A stretch of 49,708 bases of DNA from Azonexaceae bacterium. GTDB lineage: Bacteria; Pseudomonadota; Gammaproteobacteria; Burkholderiales; Rhodocyclaceae. Location: positions 1 to 49,708 of the forward strand of contig SSSZ01000107.1 of NCBI GenBank assembly GCA_009469675.1, read 5' to 3'. Under the pieces are notes generated by a model. It saw only the letters and a list, made by a program, of their open reading frames with translations. It was not told where the DNA came from and made no database searches. A program made the translations under genes and the position numbers. Positions 36,940 through 45,851 of this stretch are shown here, one piece after another; within the stretch, counting starts at the first letter, position 1; each line of letters starts with the position of its first letter.

Positions 36940-37539
36940 ATGAAAAGAATCCTGGTGCTCGTCTGTATCGTGCTCGGCGGCTGCCTGACCGCCGGCAAAC
37001 GCGGCGGTGACGCCACCCCGGCGGTGTACGACCTCGGTCTCCCCGCCCCCAGGCCCGCCGCCGCCGGCAACCCGCCCCTGGCGGTGGAGGTCCGGGCGCC
37101 CTACTGGTTCGACTCCCTGGGCATCGAATACCGCCTTGCCTACGCCGATCCCGCCCGCCTTCACGATTATTCCCAGGTCCGCTGGGCCGGCCCGCCGGCC
37201 GGGCTGATCCAGCAGCGCCTAGTGCAGCAACTGGGATTCATCCCCCACGGGCAGGCCGGTGCCCGTTGCCTGGTGCGCGTCGAAATCGACGAATTCAGCC
37301 AGGTTTTTGCCAGTCCCGAATTGAGCCGCGGTACCCTGCAGGTGCGCCTGGCCGTCCTCGACCGGGGGCGCCAGAAGGTGGCCGAGCGCGTGCTGCGCAT
37401 CGAAAAACCGGCGCCCACCCCCGATTCCCGGGGCGGCGTGGCGGCGCTCACGGCGACGGTGGATCAATTGGTCGATGAACTGGCCGCCTGGCAAGGCGAA
37501 TTGGCTGGCCCCGGCAAGCTCAAGGGCTGCGCGCGCTGA
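36940..37539 (+). CDS. ABC-type transport auxiliary lipoprotein (PqiC/LetC-like)
   Basis: A 199-residue lipoprotein with signal MKRILVLVCIVLGGC; Cys15 in LGGC is the lipobox residue. The rest has the beta-rich pattern of the ABC_trans_aux family (YDLGLPAPRP, VEVRAPYWFDSLGIEYRL, RVEIDEFSQVF), which in other MCE systems sits in the outer membrane and docks the end of the MCE tube. GGGAGGGAG precedes the ATG. It is the last gene of the ppx-mla operon and replaces the MlaA/MlaC pair of the classical Mla system. Confidence 0.88.
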   Translation: MKRILVLVCIVLGGCLTAGKRGGDATPAVYDLGLPAPRPAAAGNPPLAVEVRAPYWFDSLGIEYRLAYADPARLHDYSQVRWAGPPAGLIQQRLVQQLGFIPHGQAGARCLVRVEIDEFSQVFASPELSRGTLQVRLAVLDRGRQKVAERVLRIEKPAPTPDSRGGVAALTATVDQLVDELAAWQGELAGPGKLKGCAR

Positions 37540-37560
37540 TCGCCGCCCAGGGAGCGCGTT

Positions 37561-38172
37561 TTAGGGCGAGACGATGCGCTCGGAGATGCGCTGCTTGAGG
37601 TCGGGCAGGTTCTCGTCGAAACGGCCGTAGTGCATGAGAGACAGGCCGAAAACGCAGGCGTAGAGCAGCAGGCTGCGGCTCTTTGCCTCGGCTTCCGACA
37701 TGCCGCCGGCGACGAAAAGCTTGCGCGTGCACTCCAGACGATAGAGGTCCACGGCCTCGACCACCGCCGCTGCTTCGCCGTCGTGGCGAGCCCAGTCCCG
37801 CACCGCCAGCTCGATCGACATGCCCTTGCGGTTGCGGCTGGCGCCGTAGATTTCGATGAGGTACTGAAGCTGGTCCTTTTCGCGGCCGGGGGCGCCCGAA
37901 GTGGCTTTTTCGATGTCCTTGATGCGCCCTTCGCGCCAGCGTTCGAGAACCGCGTCGAGCAGATCCTTGCGGTCCTTGAAATGCCAGTAGAAACTTCCTT
38001 TGGTGACGCCGCAGGCTTTGGCCAGGACTTCGACGCGTAAGCCGCTGACTCCGGATTTTGCTAGGATGTCGATGGCCCCTTCGATCCAGTCGTTGCGGTC
38101 GAGTTGGGTGCGCGGCGTGGCACTGCCCGGGCGGGCAGTTTTCGACGGGGTCTTGACAGGGCTAGTTTCCAT
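37561..38172 (-). CDS. TetR-family regulator divergent from etfBA
   Basis: A 203-residue protein. The TetR N-terminal DNA-binding domain covers about residues 25-75, with helix-turn-helix [25 protein letters not shown]. The C-terminal ligand domain has no recognised signature. The ATG at 38172 is preferred; an in-frame ATG seven codons upstream (38193) would lie only some ten bases after the predicted transcription start. Two operator palindromes in the intergenic region cover both promoters, so it probably represses itself and the etfB-etfA-acd operon. A likely inducer is an acyl-CoA or fatty acid, by analogy with other TetR regulators of such operons. Confidence 0.92.
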   Translation of the reverse strand: METSPVKTPSKTARPGSATPRTQLDRNDWIEGAIDILAKSGVSGLRVEVLAKACGVTKGSFYWHFKDRKDLLDAVLERWREGRIKDIEKATSGAPGREKDQLQYLIEIYGASRNRKGMSIELAVRDWARHDGEAAAVVEAVDLYRLECTRKLFVAGGMSEAEAKSRSLLLYACVFGLSLMHYGRFDENLPDLKQRISERIVSP

Positions 38173-38182
38173 ACGGTACCGT
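38153..38182 (+). promoter_or_regulatory. Promoter of the etfBA operon
   Basis: A perfect -35 TTGACA (38153-38158) is followed 18 bases later by TACCGT (38177-38182), a weak -10. The -10 falls in operator 1, so a bound TetR dimer would block RNA polymerase. The -10 assignment is tentative. Confidence 0.5.
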
Positions 38183-38186
38183 ATGC
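38169..38186. promoter_or_regulatory. TetR operator 1
   Basis: CCATAC GGTACC GTATGC contains the perfect 16-bp palindrome CATACGGTACCGTATG at 38170-38185. It overlaps the start codon of the TetR gene and the -10 region of the etfBA promoter. Its centre is 21 bases from that of operator 2. Confidence 0.78.
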
Positions 38187-38189
38187 CTT

Positions 38190-38207
38190 CCATACGAATC
38201 AGTATGG
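38190..38207. promoter_or_regulatory. TetR operator 2
   Basis: CCATAC GAATCA GTATGG has the same half-sites and six-base spacer as operator 1, with perfectly inverted 6-bp arms. Centre-to-centre distance is 21 bases, two helical turns, so two dimers would bind the same DNA face. It covers the predicted transcription start of the tetR gene. Confidence 0.78.
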
Positions 38208-38209
38208 TC

Positions 38210-38238
38210 ATTGTGCTGATTGCGCCAGCGCCTGTCAA
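38210..38238 (-). promoter_or_regulatory. Promoter of the TetR gene
   Basis: On the minus strand a perfect TTGACA (38238-38233) is followed after 17 bases by CACAAT (38215-38210), a 4/6 match to the -10 consensus. Transcription would begin about position 38203, inside operator 2. Confidence 0.6.
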
Positions 38239-38280
38239 ACGGCGTCCCAAATAAATGAAACGGCCCGAAAGGAGAGAAGC

Positions 38281-39030
38281 TTGAAGATTCTGGTCCCGGT
38301 AAAACGCGTTGTCGACTACAACGTCAAGGTACGCGTCAAAAGCGACGGTTCCGGCGTTGATCTCGCCAACGTCAAGATGAGCATGAACCCCTTCGACGAA
38401 ATCGCGGTGGAAGAGGCCGTGCGTCTGAAGGAGGCCGGCGTGGCCAGCGAAGTGATTGCCGTGAGCTGCGGCGTTGCCGCCTGCCAGGAGACGCTGCGCA
38501 CCGCCATGGCCATCGGCGCCGACCGGGGCATCCTCGTCGAGACCGACGTCGAGCTCCAGCCCCTGGCCGTTGCCAAGCTCCTGCAGGCGCTGTGCGCCAA
38601 GGAAGGCCCCGGCCTCGTCATCTGCGGCAAGCAGGCCATCGACGACGACGCCAACCAGACCGGCCAGATGCTCGCTGCCCTGGCGGGCTGGCCGCAAGCC
38701 ACCTTTGCCTCCAAGGTCGTGGTCAGCGGCAACAGCGCCCAGGTCACCAGGGAAATCGACGGTGGCCTCGAAACCCTCGAAATCTCGCTGCCGGCTGTCG
38801 TGTCCACCGACCTCCGCCTCAACGAGCCGCGCTACGCGACGCTGCCCAACATCATGAAGGCCAAGAAGAAGCCGCTGGATACGGTCAAGCCCGCCGACCT
38901 CGGCGTCGACGTCGCGCCCCGTCTGACTACCCTCAAGGTCTCCGAGCCGCCCAAGCGTAGCGCCGGCGTCAAGGTCGCCGACGTCGCCGAACTGGTCAAC
39001 AAACTCAAGAACGAAGCCAAGGTGATCTGA
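38281..39030 (+). CDS. etfB: Electron transfer flavoprotein beta subunit
   Basis: EtfB with EtfA accepts electrons from acyl-CoA dehydrogenases and passes them to ETF-ubiquinone oxidoreductase. The 249-residue protein starts [18 protein letters not shown], and ETF-beta signature segments are present ([37 protein letters not shown], and [16 protein letters not shown]). The start is TTG at 38281, set by a strong ribosome site (AAAGGAGAG) and by the family N-terminus; there is no in-frame ATG nearby. It is the first gene of the TetR-controlled operon; etfA follows one base after its stop. Confidence 0.97.
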   Translation: MKILVPVKRVVDYNVKVRVKSDGSGVDLANVKMSMNPFDEIAVEEAVRLKEAGVASEVIAVSCGVAACQETLRTAMAIGADRGILVETDVELQPLAVAKLLQALCAKEGPGLVICGKQAIDDDANQTGQMLAALAGWPQATFASKVVVSGNSAQVTREIDGGLETLEISLPAVVSTDLRLNEPRYATLPNIMKAKKKPLDTVKPADLGVDVAPRLTTLKVSEPPKRSAGVKVADVAELVNKLKNEAKVI

Positions 39031-39031
39031 T

Positions 39032-39964
39032 ATGTCCATCCTCGTCATCGCCGAACACGACAACGCCTCCCTCAAGGCCGCCACCCTCAACACCGTGGCT
39101 GCCGCCGCCAAGCTGGGCGGCGAAATCCATGTCCTGGTGGCGGGCGCCGGTTGCGCCGCCGCTGCCCAGGCGGCCGCTCAGATCCAGGGCGTCGCCAAGG
39201 TGCGGGTCGCCGACGCCGCGCCCTACGCCAATCAGACCGCCGAAAACCTCGCCGCCCTGATCGTCGCCAACGCCGCCGGTTACAGCCACATCCTGGCGCC
39301 GGCCACGACCTTCGGCAAGAACGTCCTGCCCCGGGTTGCGGCGCTCCTTGACGTCGCCCAGATTTCCGAAATCACCGCCGTCGAATCCGCCGATACCTTC
39401 GTCCGCCCCATCTACGCCGGCAACGCGCTGGCCACGGTGAAGAGCGCCGATTCGGTCAAGGTCATCACCGTCCGCACCACCGCCTTCGACGCCGCGCCGA
39501 CGGGCAACAGCGCCCCGCTGGAAGCCCTGGCCGGCGCCGCCGATAGCGGCCAGACCAAGCTGCTGGGCCGCGAACTGACCAAATCCGAGCGGCCCGAACT
39601 GGGGGCTGCCAAGATCATCGTTTCCGGTGGTCGCGGCCTGGGCAACGGCGAGAACTACCACAAGCTGCTCGAGCCGCTCGCCGACAAGCTGGGGGCCGCC
39701 CTGGGCGCTTCCCGCGCCGCCGTCGACGCCGGCTTCGTACCCAACGACTATCAGGTCGGCCAGACCGGCAAGATCGTCGCGCCGCAGCTCTATCTCGCAA
39801 TCGGCATTTCCGGCGCCATCCAACACCTGGCCGGGATGAAGGATTCGAAGGTGATCGTCGCCATCAACAAGGATCCCGACGCGCCCATCTTCCAGGTCGC
39901 CGACTACGGGCTTGTCGCCGATCTGTTCGAAACCGTGCCGCAACTGGTCGCGGCGGTCGGCTAA
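39032..39964 (+). CDS. etfA: Electron transfer flavoprotein alpha subunit
   Basis: A 310-residue protein with the FAD-binding C-terminal domain clearly visible: [20 protein letters not shown] near residue 193, then [20 protein letters not shown] and [19 protein letters not shown] near 250-270, and a final [18 protein letters not shown]. It forms the heterodimer with EtfB. The ATG lies one base after the etfB stop, with AAGG in the end of etfB as ribosome site. Confidence 0.97.
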   Translation: MSILVIAEHDNASLKAATLNTVAAAAKLGGEIHVLVAGAGCAAAAQAAAQIQGVAKVRVADAAPYANQTAENLAALIVANAAGYSHILAPATTFGKNVLPRVAALLDVAQISEITAVESADTFVRPIYAGNALATVKSADSVKVITVRTTAFDAAPTGNSAPLEALAGAADSGQTKLLGRELTKSERPELGAAKIIVSGGRGLGNGENYHKLLEPLADKLGAALGASRAAVDAGFVPNDYQVGQTGKIVAPQLYLAIGISGAIQHLAGMKDSKVIVAINKDPDAPIFQVADYGLVADLFETVPQLVAAVG

Positions 39965-39973
39965 CCCGGCAAT

Positions 39974-40639
39974 GTGAATCTGCCGGATACCCTGCTGGGC
40001 GAGGGGTGGTACTGGGCAGCCTGGGCCGTCTGGCTGCCCCTCTTCCTGCGCAGTCTCCGGCGGGCGCCCTGGTCGTGCCTGAAAGAATCCTCCCGCTTCA
40101 ACCTGTGGCTCGGGACGGTCGTGGTCCTGACCCTGATCTGGAGCCTGCAGGCCGGAATCAAGCCCGGCCTGTCGCTGCATCTGCTCGGGGCCTCGATCCT
40201 CGTCCTCAGTTTTGGGCCGCCCCTTGCCTTCATCGGCCTGTCGCTGGTGCTGGCGGGGGTGACCGTCAACGGCGGCGGCGGGTGGTTCGGCTTCGCCGCA
40301 AACAGCCTGCTCACGGCGGGAGTGGCTGTCTTCCTCGCCCAGGCCATCTTCCGCCTGGCCGATCGCTTTCTGCCCCGGCAGTTGTTCGTCTACCTCTTCG
40401 TCAACGGCTTTTTCGGCGCCGCCCTCGCGGTGCTTGGCGTCGGGGCCGCCAGCTCGCTTCTGCTCGCCGTCGCCGGGGCCTATCCGGCCGCCTACCTGCT
40501 CGAGGAATACCTGCCCTACTATCTGCTGCTCGGCTTCTCGGAGGCCTGGCTGTCGGGCATGGTAATGACCCTTCTGGTCGTCTATTTCCCAGGGTGGGTG
40601 GCGACTTTCGACGATTCACGGTATCTTGCCGGCAAATAA
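39974..40639 (+). CDS. CbiM-like energy-coupling factor permease-type membrane protein
   Basis: A 221-residue membrane protein with six or seven helices, resembling CbiM/NikM-type substrate-binding membrane proteins of energy-coupling factor transporters (segments SILVLSFGPPLAFIGLSLVL, WFGFAANSLLTAGV, YLLEEYLPYYLLLGFSEAWL). These handle cobalt, nickel or vitamin precursors, but no ATPase or T-component genes are near and the metal-binding N-terminal His motif of CbiM is absent, so transport of a metal is doubtful. The GTG at 39974 is the only credible start. It follows etfA by nine bases. Confidence 0.7.
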   Translation: MNLPDTLLGEGWYWAAWAVWLPLFLRSLRRAPWSCLKESSRFNLWLGTVVVLTLIWSLQAGIKPGLSLHLLGASILVLSFGPPLAFIGLSLVLAGVTVNGGGGWFGFAANSLLTAGVAVFLAQAIFRLADRFLPRQLFVYLFVNGFFGAALAVLGVGAASSLLLAVAGAYPAAYLLEEYLPYYLLLGFSEAWLSGMVMTLLVVYFPGWVATFDDSRYLAGK

Positions 40640-40671
40640 ACAATTCGACTGCGTCTCGATATTCTTACCCG

Positions 40672-42507
40672 GTGCGCCCCGCTGACCCGACCATCCGCCT
40701 GATAATCGCTGCTCCGCTGGTTGCGTGGGCGGTGCAGGCATCGGCCCTCGGCCTGGGGGAAATCCGGACCGCTTCGCCCCTGGGCCAGGTGCTGCGGGCC
40801 GAGATCGAGGTCCAGGCCGGGCCGCGGGAGATCGCCGACTCGGCTTGCTTCCGCCTGCGGGTCGGTGCGGACGATTCCCTCCCTTGGCTGCGCCAGGGCA
40901 CGCTGGTCTTTCGCAAGGGCAGCCCGGGGATTCTGGAAATCCGTTCGGCCGGTCCCCTGCGCGACCCCATTCTGCGCCTGGGGGTCTATGTCGGCTGCGG
41001 CCACGATCTCCAGCGCGACTACACCCTGCTCCTCACTCCGCCGGCCGGCCGGGACGGGCAGGTAGCGGCGCCGGAGCCGGTGGTTCGATCCGCCGCGGCC
41101 GAAGCCGTCGTTGCCGCACCGCCGGCCGCTTCCCCGCGCCCCCGTCGGGTGCGGCCCGACCCCGACCTGCCGGCGCCGGAACGCCTGGTGCCGATCAAGC
41201 CGGCCCGCCGCGCCACGCCGCCCGGGCGCGATCGCCTCGTGTTGTCCGGCGGCGGCGACGGTGGCGAGCCGTCGTTGCGGCTGGCCACCGATCTTTTCGC
41301 CTGGAAGGACAACGACAGCGCCGCCCGGGAGGCCCAGCGCGAAATCCTGCGTCTGGAATTCCGCACCCTGACGGCCCTCAACGAACAGGCGACTTCCCAG
41401 TTGGCGGCGGCGGAAAAGCTGCGCAACCTGGAATCAACCCTGGGCGAGTTGCAGGAGCGGGCAGGAGAACTGACCCAACGCCTCGAAGACCGCGCCAAAG
41501 TTCCGCCGCCGGCGGGACCGGCGGCGCCCGTGCCGGCTTCGCCGGCTGGTCAAAGCGCCGGGCCGCAAAGTGTCGAACCGGCCGGCGGCGCGATCCGCCC
41601 CCCGGTGGCGGTGCGGCCGGCAGCGTCCGACGGCGGCTTGAGTGAATGGACTTTCTACGGTCTTCTCCTTGGCGCCCTGGCCGGCATCGCCGGCTGGCTG
41701 GGCTGGCGTCGATGGAACGAGAGGCGGAGCCAACCTGCCGTCGAACCCGATGTCGCCCCGGAAATCCTGGTGGACCCCCGGCGGGATGACGAGATCGACG
41801 AACCGGGCGGCGTCGACCTGCCGGTGGAGCCGGCGGCCATGGGCATGCCCATGGCCGTCGACGTGCCCCTCGACGCCGACGTCGAAGCGAACCCGGCGGC
41901 GGTCCCGCCGCCGCCCAGCGGCAATCTGGATTCCTCCTTCTCGATCGCCGCGGCCACGGTGCACGAGCATTTTGAAGCCAACCCGGTGATGGAACTGGCC
42001 GAAATCATGCTGTCCTTCGGCCGGGTCAAGGGGGCCGCCCAGGCCCTGCAGGAATTCATCGACCAGAGTCCCAACGAGGCGTTGAAGCCCTGGATCCGTC
42101 TCCTCGACGTCTATCGCATGGCCGGCATGCGCGAGGACTTCGAACGGGTCGCCCAGAATCTCAACCGGCATTTCAACGTCGAAGTGCTGCAATGGAGTCC
42201 CGAGGCCGCCGCCAACACCATCGACTTCGACCTGTCGCCCGGGGATGGCCCCCACGACGACGAACCGACGGTGAAGAAGGCGATGACCCTCGAGGACATG
42301 CCCCATATCGCCCAGAATCTGGTGGATAGCTGGAAAAAGCCGGAGTGCAGCGACTACCTGCATTGGCTGCTGCGCGACAACCGCGGCGGCAAGCGCAGCG
42401 GTTTCACCCTGCCCGTGGTCAATGAAATCCTGTTCCTGATCGAATTGCGGGAAACCCTCACGCAAATCAACAACGAAGAAACCGAGCAAAAAGGAGAGCA
42501 GCAATGA
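40672..42507 (+). CDS. FimV-like peptidoglycan-associated membrane protein
   Basis: A 611-residue protein. A signal-like N-terminus (LIIAAPLVAWAVQASA) is followed by the FimV N-terminal motif LGLGEIRTASPLGQVLRAEI. A coiled-coil segment spans about 215-275, and one membrane helix lies near 325-345 (WTFYGLLLGALAGIAGWLGW). The cytoplasmic C-terminus has FimV-type TPR helices (MELAEIMLSFGRVKGAAQAL, PNEALKPWIRLLDVYRMAG). FimV proteins organise cell poles, type IV pili and cyclic-AMP signalling. It starts with GTG at 40672, without an obvious ribosome site, and its stop overlaps the dehydrogenase start (ATGA), tying it to the ETF operon. Confidence 0.83.
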   Translation: MRPADPTIRLIIAAPLVAWAVQASALGLGEIRTASPLGQVLRAEIEVQAGPREIADSACFRLRVGADDSLPWLRQGTLVFRKGSPGILEIRSAGPLRDPILRLGVYVGCGHDLQRDYTLLLTPPAGRDGQVAAPEPVVRSAAAEAVVAAPPAASPRPRRVRPDPDLPAPERLVPIKPARRATPPGRDRLVLSGGGDGGEPSLRLATDLFAWKDNDSAAREAQREILRLEFRTLTALNEQATSQLAAAEKLRNLESTLGELQERAGELTQRLEDRAKVPPPAGPAAPVPASPAGQSAGPQSVEPAGGAIRPPVAVRPAASDGGLSEWTFYGLLLGALAGIAGWLGWRRWNERRSQPAVEPDVAPEILVDPRRDDEIDEPGGVDLPVEPAAMGMPMAVDVPLDADVEANPAAVPPPPSGNLDSSFSIAAATVHEHFEANPVMELAEIMLSFGRVKGAAQALQEFIDQSPNEALKPWIRLLDVYRMAGMREDFERVAQNLNRHFNVEVLQWSPEAAANTIDFDLSPGDGPHDDEPTVKKAMTLEDMPHIAQNLVDSWKKPECSDYLHWLLRDNRGGKRSGFTLPVVNEILFLIELRETLTQINNEETEQKGEQQ

Positions 42508-44285
42508 GCGAATACCTCGCACCCCTCAACGACATGCGTTTTGTCATGCGCGACCTGGCCGGCCTCGACCAGGTGGTATCCCTGCCCGGCAACGAGGAAG
42601 CCAGCGCCGACGTGGTCGACGCCATCCTCGAAGAAGCCGCCAAGTTCGCCGGCGAGGTGCTGTCACCTCTCAACCGGGTGGGCGACACCAACGGCGCCAA
42701 ATGGAAGGACAAGGTCGTGACGACCACCCCGGGCTTCAAGGAAGCCTATGGCCAGTTTGTCGAAAACGGCTGGAACGGCCTGGGATGCGATCCCGATTTC
42801 GGCGGCCAGGGCCTGCCGCGCCTTCTTTCCACCGCCGTCAGCGAAATGTGGAAGGGTGCCAACCACGCCTTCTCCCTCTGCCCGATGCTCACCCAGGGCG
42901 CCATTGAAGCCCTGACCATCGCCGGCACCGACGAGCAGAAGAACGCCTACCTCCCCAAGCTGATTTCCGGCGAGTGGACCGGCACTATGAACCTGACCGA
43001 ACCCTCCGCCGGCTCCGACCTGGCGGCCGTGCGCAGCCGCGCCGAACCAGTGGGCGACGGCACCTTCAAGGTCTTCGGCCAGAAGATTTTCATCACCTAC
43101 GGCGAGCACGACATGACGGACAACATCGTCCATCTCGTGCTGGCCCGGACCCCCAACGCGCCGGAAGGCGTCAAGGGCATCTCCCTCTTCGTCGTTCCCA
43201 AGTTCGTGCTCAAGGCCGACGGCACCCCGGGTGAGCGCAACGACGTCTATTGCGTCTCCATCGAACACAAGCTCGGCATCCACGGCAGCCCGACGGCGGT
43301 GCTCGCCTTCGGCGACAACGGCGGCGCCATCGGTACCCTGGTCGGGGAGGAGAACCGCGGTCTCGAATACATGTTCATCATGATGAACGCCGCCCGCTTC
43401 AACGTCGGCCTGGAAGGCCTGGGCGACGCCGAACGCGCCTACCAGCGGGCCGCAACCTACGCCAGGGAACGCATCCAGGGTACCGAACTCGGTGTCCGCG
43501 GCGGCCCCAAGGTGCCCATCATCAAACATCCCGACGTGCGCCGCATGCTTCTTTCCATGCGCTCCCGCATCGAAGCCATGCGCGCCCTGGCCTACGTCAC
43601 GGCGGCCGCCCAGGACAACGCCCACGACAACCCCGACCAAGCGGCGCGCCAGCGCGGCCAGGCCTTTGCCGACCTGATGATCCCGGTGGTCAAGGGCTGG
43701 AGCACGGAAAGCGCCATCGATATCGCCTCCCTCGGCGTCCAGGTCCATGGCGGCATGGGCTTCATCGAGGAAACCGGGGCCGCCCAGCATCTGCGCGACG
43801 CCCGTATCACGACCATCTACGAAGGGACGACGGCGATCCAGGCGAACGACCTGATCGGCCGCAAGATCGCCCGCGAGCAGGGCGCCACGGCCAAGGCCGT
43901 GATCGCCCAGATGCGTGCCGACCTCCTCGGGCTGGAAGGCGAGCTGGCGGTCGTCGGCGCCCGCCAGAAGGCGGCCATCGAAGCCCTGGAGAAGGCGGTC
44001 GATTGGCTGGTCGCCACCTATTCCGCCGACGTCAAGGCCGCTTCGGCCGGCGCCGTGCCCTTCCTCCACCTGTTCGGCATTGTCGCCGGCGGCTGGCAGA
44101 TGGGGCGGGCGGCGGTCATCGCCCACCAGAAAAAGGCGGCGGGCGACGGCGATCCGTTCTGGGCCGCCAAGCTCACCACCGCCCGTTTCTACGCCGACCA
44201 CTTCCTCACCCAGGCTCCCGGCCTGGCCGAGACGGTCATCGACGGGGCAGCCGGCACCCTGGAAATGGCCGAAGACAGCTTCTGA
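42504..44285 (+). CDS. Acyl-CoA dehydrogenase, long C-terminal form
   Basis: A 593-residue acyl-CoA dehydrogenase of the type with an extra C-terminal domain (residues about 465-590, VDWLVATYSADVKAASAGAV). FAD- and substrate-binding motifs include MNLTEPSAGSDLAAVRS near 155 and IEHKLGIHGSPTAVLAF near 250; the catalytic Glu is in TTIYEGTTAIQ near residue 438. Related proteins are often named DmdC-like or FadE-like. It would pass electrons to EtfAB encoded upstream. AAAAAGGAG precedes its ATG, which overlaps the FimV-like stop. Chain length of the substrate is unknown. Confidence 0.95.
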   Translation: MSEYLAPLNDMRFVMRDLAGLDQVVSLPGNEEASADVVDAILEEAAKFAGEVLSPLNRVGDTNGAKWKDKVVTTTPGFKEAYGQFVENGWNGLGCDPDFGGQGLPRLLSTAVSEMWKGANHAFSLCPMLTQGAIEALTIAGTDEQKNAYLPKLISGEWTGTMNLTEPSAGSDLAAVRSRAEPVGDGTFKVFGQKIFITYGEHDMTDNIVHLVLARTPNAPEGVKGISLFVVPKFVLKADGTPGERNDVYCVSIEHKLGIHGSPTAVLAFGDNGGAIGTLVGEENRGLEYMFIMMNAARFNVGLEGLGDAERAYQRAATYARERIQGTELGVRGGPKVPIIKHPDVRRMLLSMRSRIEAMRALAYVTAAAQDNAHDNPDQAARQRGQAFADLMIPVVKGWSTESAIDIASLGVQVHGGMGFIEETGAAQHLRDARITTIYEGTTAIQANDLIGRKIAREQGATAKAVIAQMRADLLGLEGELAVVGARQKAAIEALEKAVDWLVATYSADVKAASAGAVPFLHLFGIVAGGWQMGRAAVIAHQKKAAGDGDPFWAAKLTTARFYADHFLTQAPGLAETVIDGAAGTLEMAEDSF

Positions 44286-44293
44286 TCCGGGTC

Positions 44294-44315
44294 GCCGGGC
44301 GGGCCGCCGCCCGGC
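44294..44315 (+). other. Hairpin after the dehydrogenase gene
   Basis: A perfect 9-bp stem (GCCGGGCGG / CCGCCCGGC, four-base loop) begins nine bases after the stop, ahead of the main terminator. Confidence 0.6.
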
Positions 44316-44335
44316 ATCGATGGCCTGCCCAAACG

Positions 44336-44364
44336 AGCGCCCCGTCCCGGGGCGCTTGGTTTTT
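44336..44364 (+). terminator. Rho-independent terminator of the etf operon
   Basis: A 9-bp stem AGCGCCCCG / CGGGGCGCT with a TCC loop is followed by TGG and five T residues. It lies between the convergent dehydrogenase and diguanylate cyclase genes. Confidence 0.88.
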
Positions 44365-44378
44365 CTCCCCGGTCTTTT

Positions 44379-45851
44379 TCAGTTCCGCGATTCGACGCGG
44401 TTGCGGCCGTTGGCCTTGGCGTCATAGAGCGCCTGGTCGGCGCGGCCCATGACGGGGTCGAAATCGTCTTCGCCGACATGCCACTCGGCGACGCCTACCG
44501 AGACGGTAATCATCAGGGGCGGCTGGCCTTCGATGGCGATCGGGTTGACTTCGACCAGGTGCCGGATGCGCTCGGCAAACTCGTGGGCGCCGGCCACGTT
44601 GGTGTGGGGCAGGAGAAGGGCGAACTCCTCGCCGCCGAGGCGGGCGAAGATATCGGTGTCGCGGAGCGAGCGCTGGATTTCGCCGACCAGGCCGGTGAGG
44701 GCCTGATCGCCCGTCTGGTGGCCGAAGCGGTCGTTGATCCGCTTGAAGTGGTCGATGTCGATGATGGCCAGCGACAGCGGCGCGCCGTGGCGCCGCGCCC
44801 GCTCGAGTTCGACCCGCATCAATTCGTCGAAGTGGCGGCGATTGGCGATCTGGGTCAGGGGGTCGGTGGTGGCCAGGGTGCGCAATTCCCGGCTCAATTC
44901 GCGCAGGCGCCCCATCTGCCGCTGGTTGCCCTGGGCCAGCCGCCAGATGGTGAAGCCGGCCGAGCCGAGAAGGGCCACCAGGATGAGCCACATCGAGACC
45001 GAGGCGTGCAGCGATTTCTCCCAATCGGCCAGGACTTCGGCCTCGGTCAGGGTCGAGGTCGCGAGGATGTCGTGGTTTTCCAGGCGCAGACTGCTGCCGT
45101 AACGCTTTTGTCCGTCGAAGGGCGAAACCAGCGTGCGTTCCGCTTCCCGCGGCACCTGGCCCCGGAGTTCGGCGATCATGGCGACCACTTCGCCGTGGCG
45201 GCCCTCGCCGGGCAGGCGGATGATGGTCGTGCCGTCGAGCATCACCAAGGCCAGGGATTGGCCTCCCGAGCGCAGGATTTCCTGGGTGTCCCGGGCCAGG
45301 AAGGAGAGGTCGAGGAGCACCACCGCGACGCCCGCCAGTTCGCCGCCGGCGCTCCGCACCGCCTGGCTCAGGCCGATGAACCAGCGGCCCGCATGCACCC
45401 GGGACTGGGCGGGATGGCTGATATGGGTGAGCGGGGCGCCGGCCGCACTGACCGCGGCGAAGTATTCCCGGTCGGCCACCCGGGGGATGGGGCCTTGACC
45501 GGACCAGCGCAGGATCGTCCCCTGGGGCGAGAGGAGGAGGACGTCCATGATATTGCGATCGAGATCGATGAGGCGCCGCAATTCGGCATCGTCGGGCAGG
45601 GCGCCGTGCTTCATCTCGTCGGCCAGGTGGCGGGCGAGGAGAAAATACTTGTCGAAGGAACTCTGGGCGTAGGCGGCGAAAATCCGGTTGTTGAGCTTGA
45701 CCCGCTCTTGGCCGTAGTGGATCGCCCGTTCCCGCCGGCTCGCCGCCTCGATAGTCAGAACCAGCGTGACCAGGGCGATGCAGGCCAGGGTAAAAGCCAG
45801 AACCAGGCGGGGCCGGAAGTGGCGCGAATCGAGGGCGAGGAGGGGAGGCAT
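44379..45851 (-). CDS. Membrane-bound diguanylate cyclase with periplasmic dCACHE-type sensor
   Basis: A 490-residue protein. TM1 is at about residues 13-33, a periplasmic CACHE-like sensor spans 45-280 (VADREYFAAVSAAGAPLTHI, then GRWFIGLSQAV), TM2 is at about 285-303, and a GGDEF domain runs to the end. The active-site motif is GGEEF, with an inhibitory I-site RDTD exactly five residues before it, so the enzyme is probably active and product-inhibited. It makes cyclic-di-GMP in response to an unknown small ligand. It is convergent with the etf operon and has its own 5' region shared with the rpsF promoter. Confidence 0.94.
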   Translation of the reverse strand: MPPLLALDSRHFRPRLVLAFTLACIALVTLVLTIEAASRRERAIHYGQERVKLNNRIFAAYAQSSFDKYFLLARHLADEMKHGALPDDAELRRLIDLDRNIMDVLLLSPQGTILRWSGQGPIPRVADREYFAAVSAAGAPLTHISHPAQSRVHAGRWFIGLSQAVRSAGGELAGVAVVLLDLSFLARDTQEILRSGGQSLALVMLDGTTIIRLPGEGRHGEVVAMIAELRGQVPREAERTLVSPFDGQKRYGSSLRLENHDILATSTLTEAEVLADWEKSLHASVSMWLILVALLGSAGFTIWRLAQGNQRQMGRLRELSRELRTLATTDPLTQIANRRHFDELMRVELERARRHGAPLSLAIIDIDHFKRINDRFGHQTGDQALTGLVGEIQRSLRDTDIFARLGGEEFALLLPHTNVAGAHEFAERIRHLVEVNPIAIEGQPPLMITVSVGVAEWHVGEDDFDPVMGRADQALYDAKANGRNRVESRN

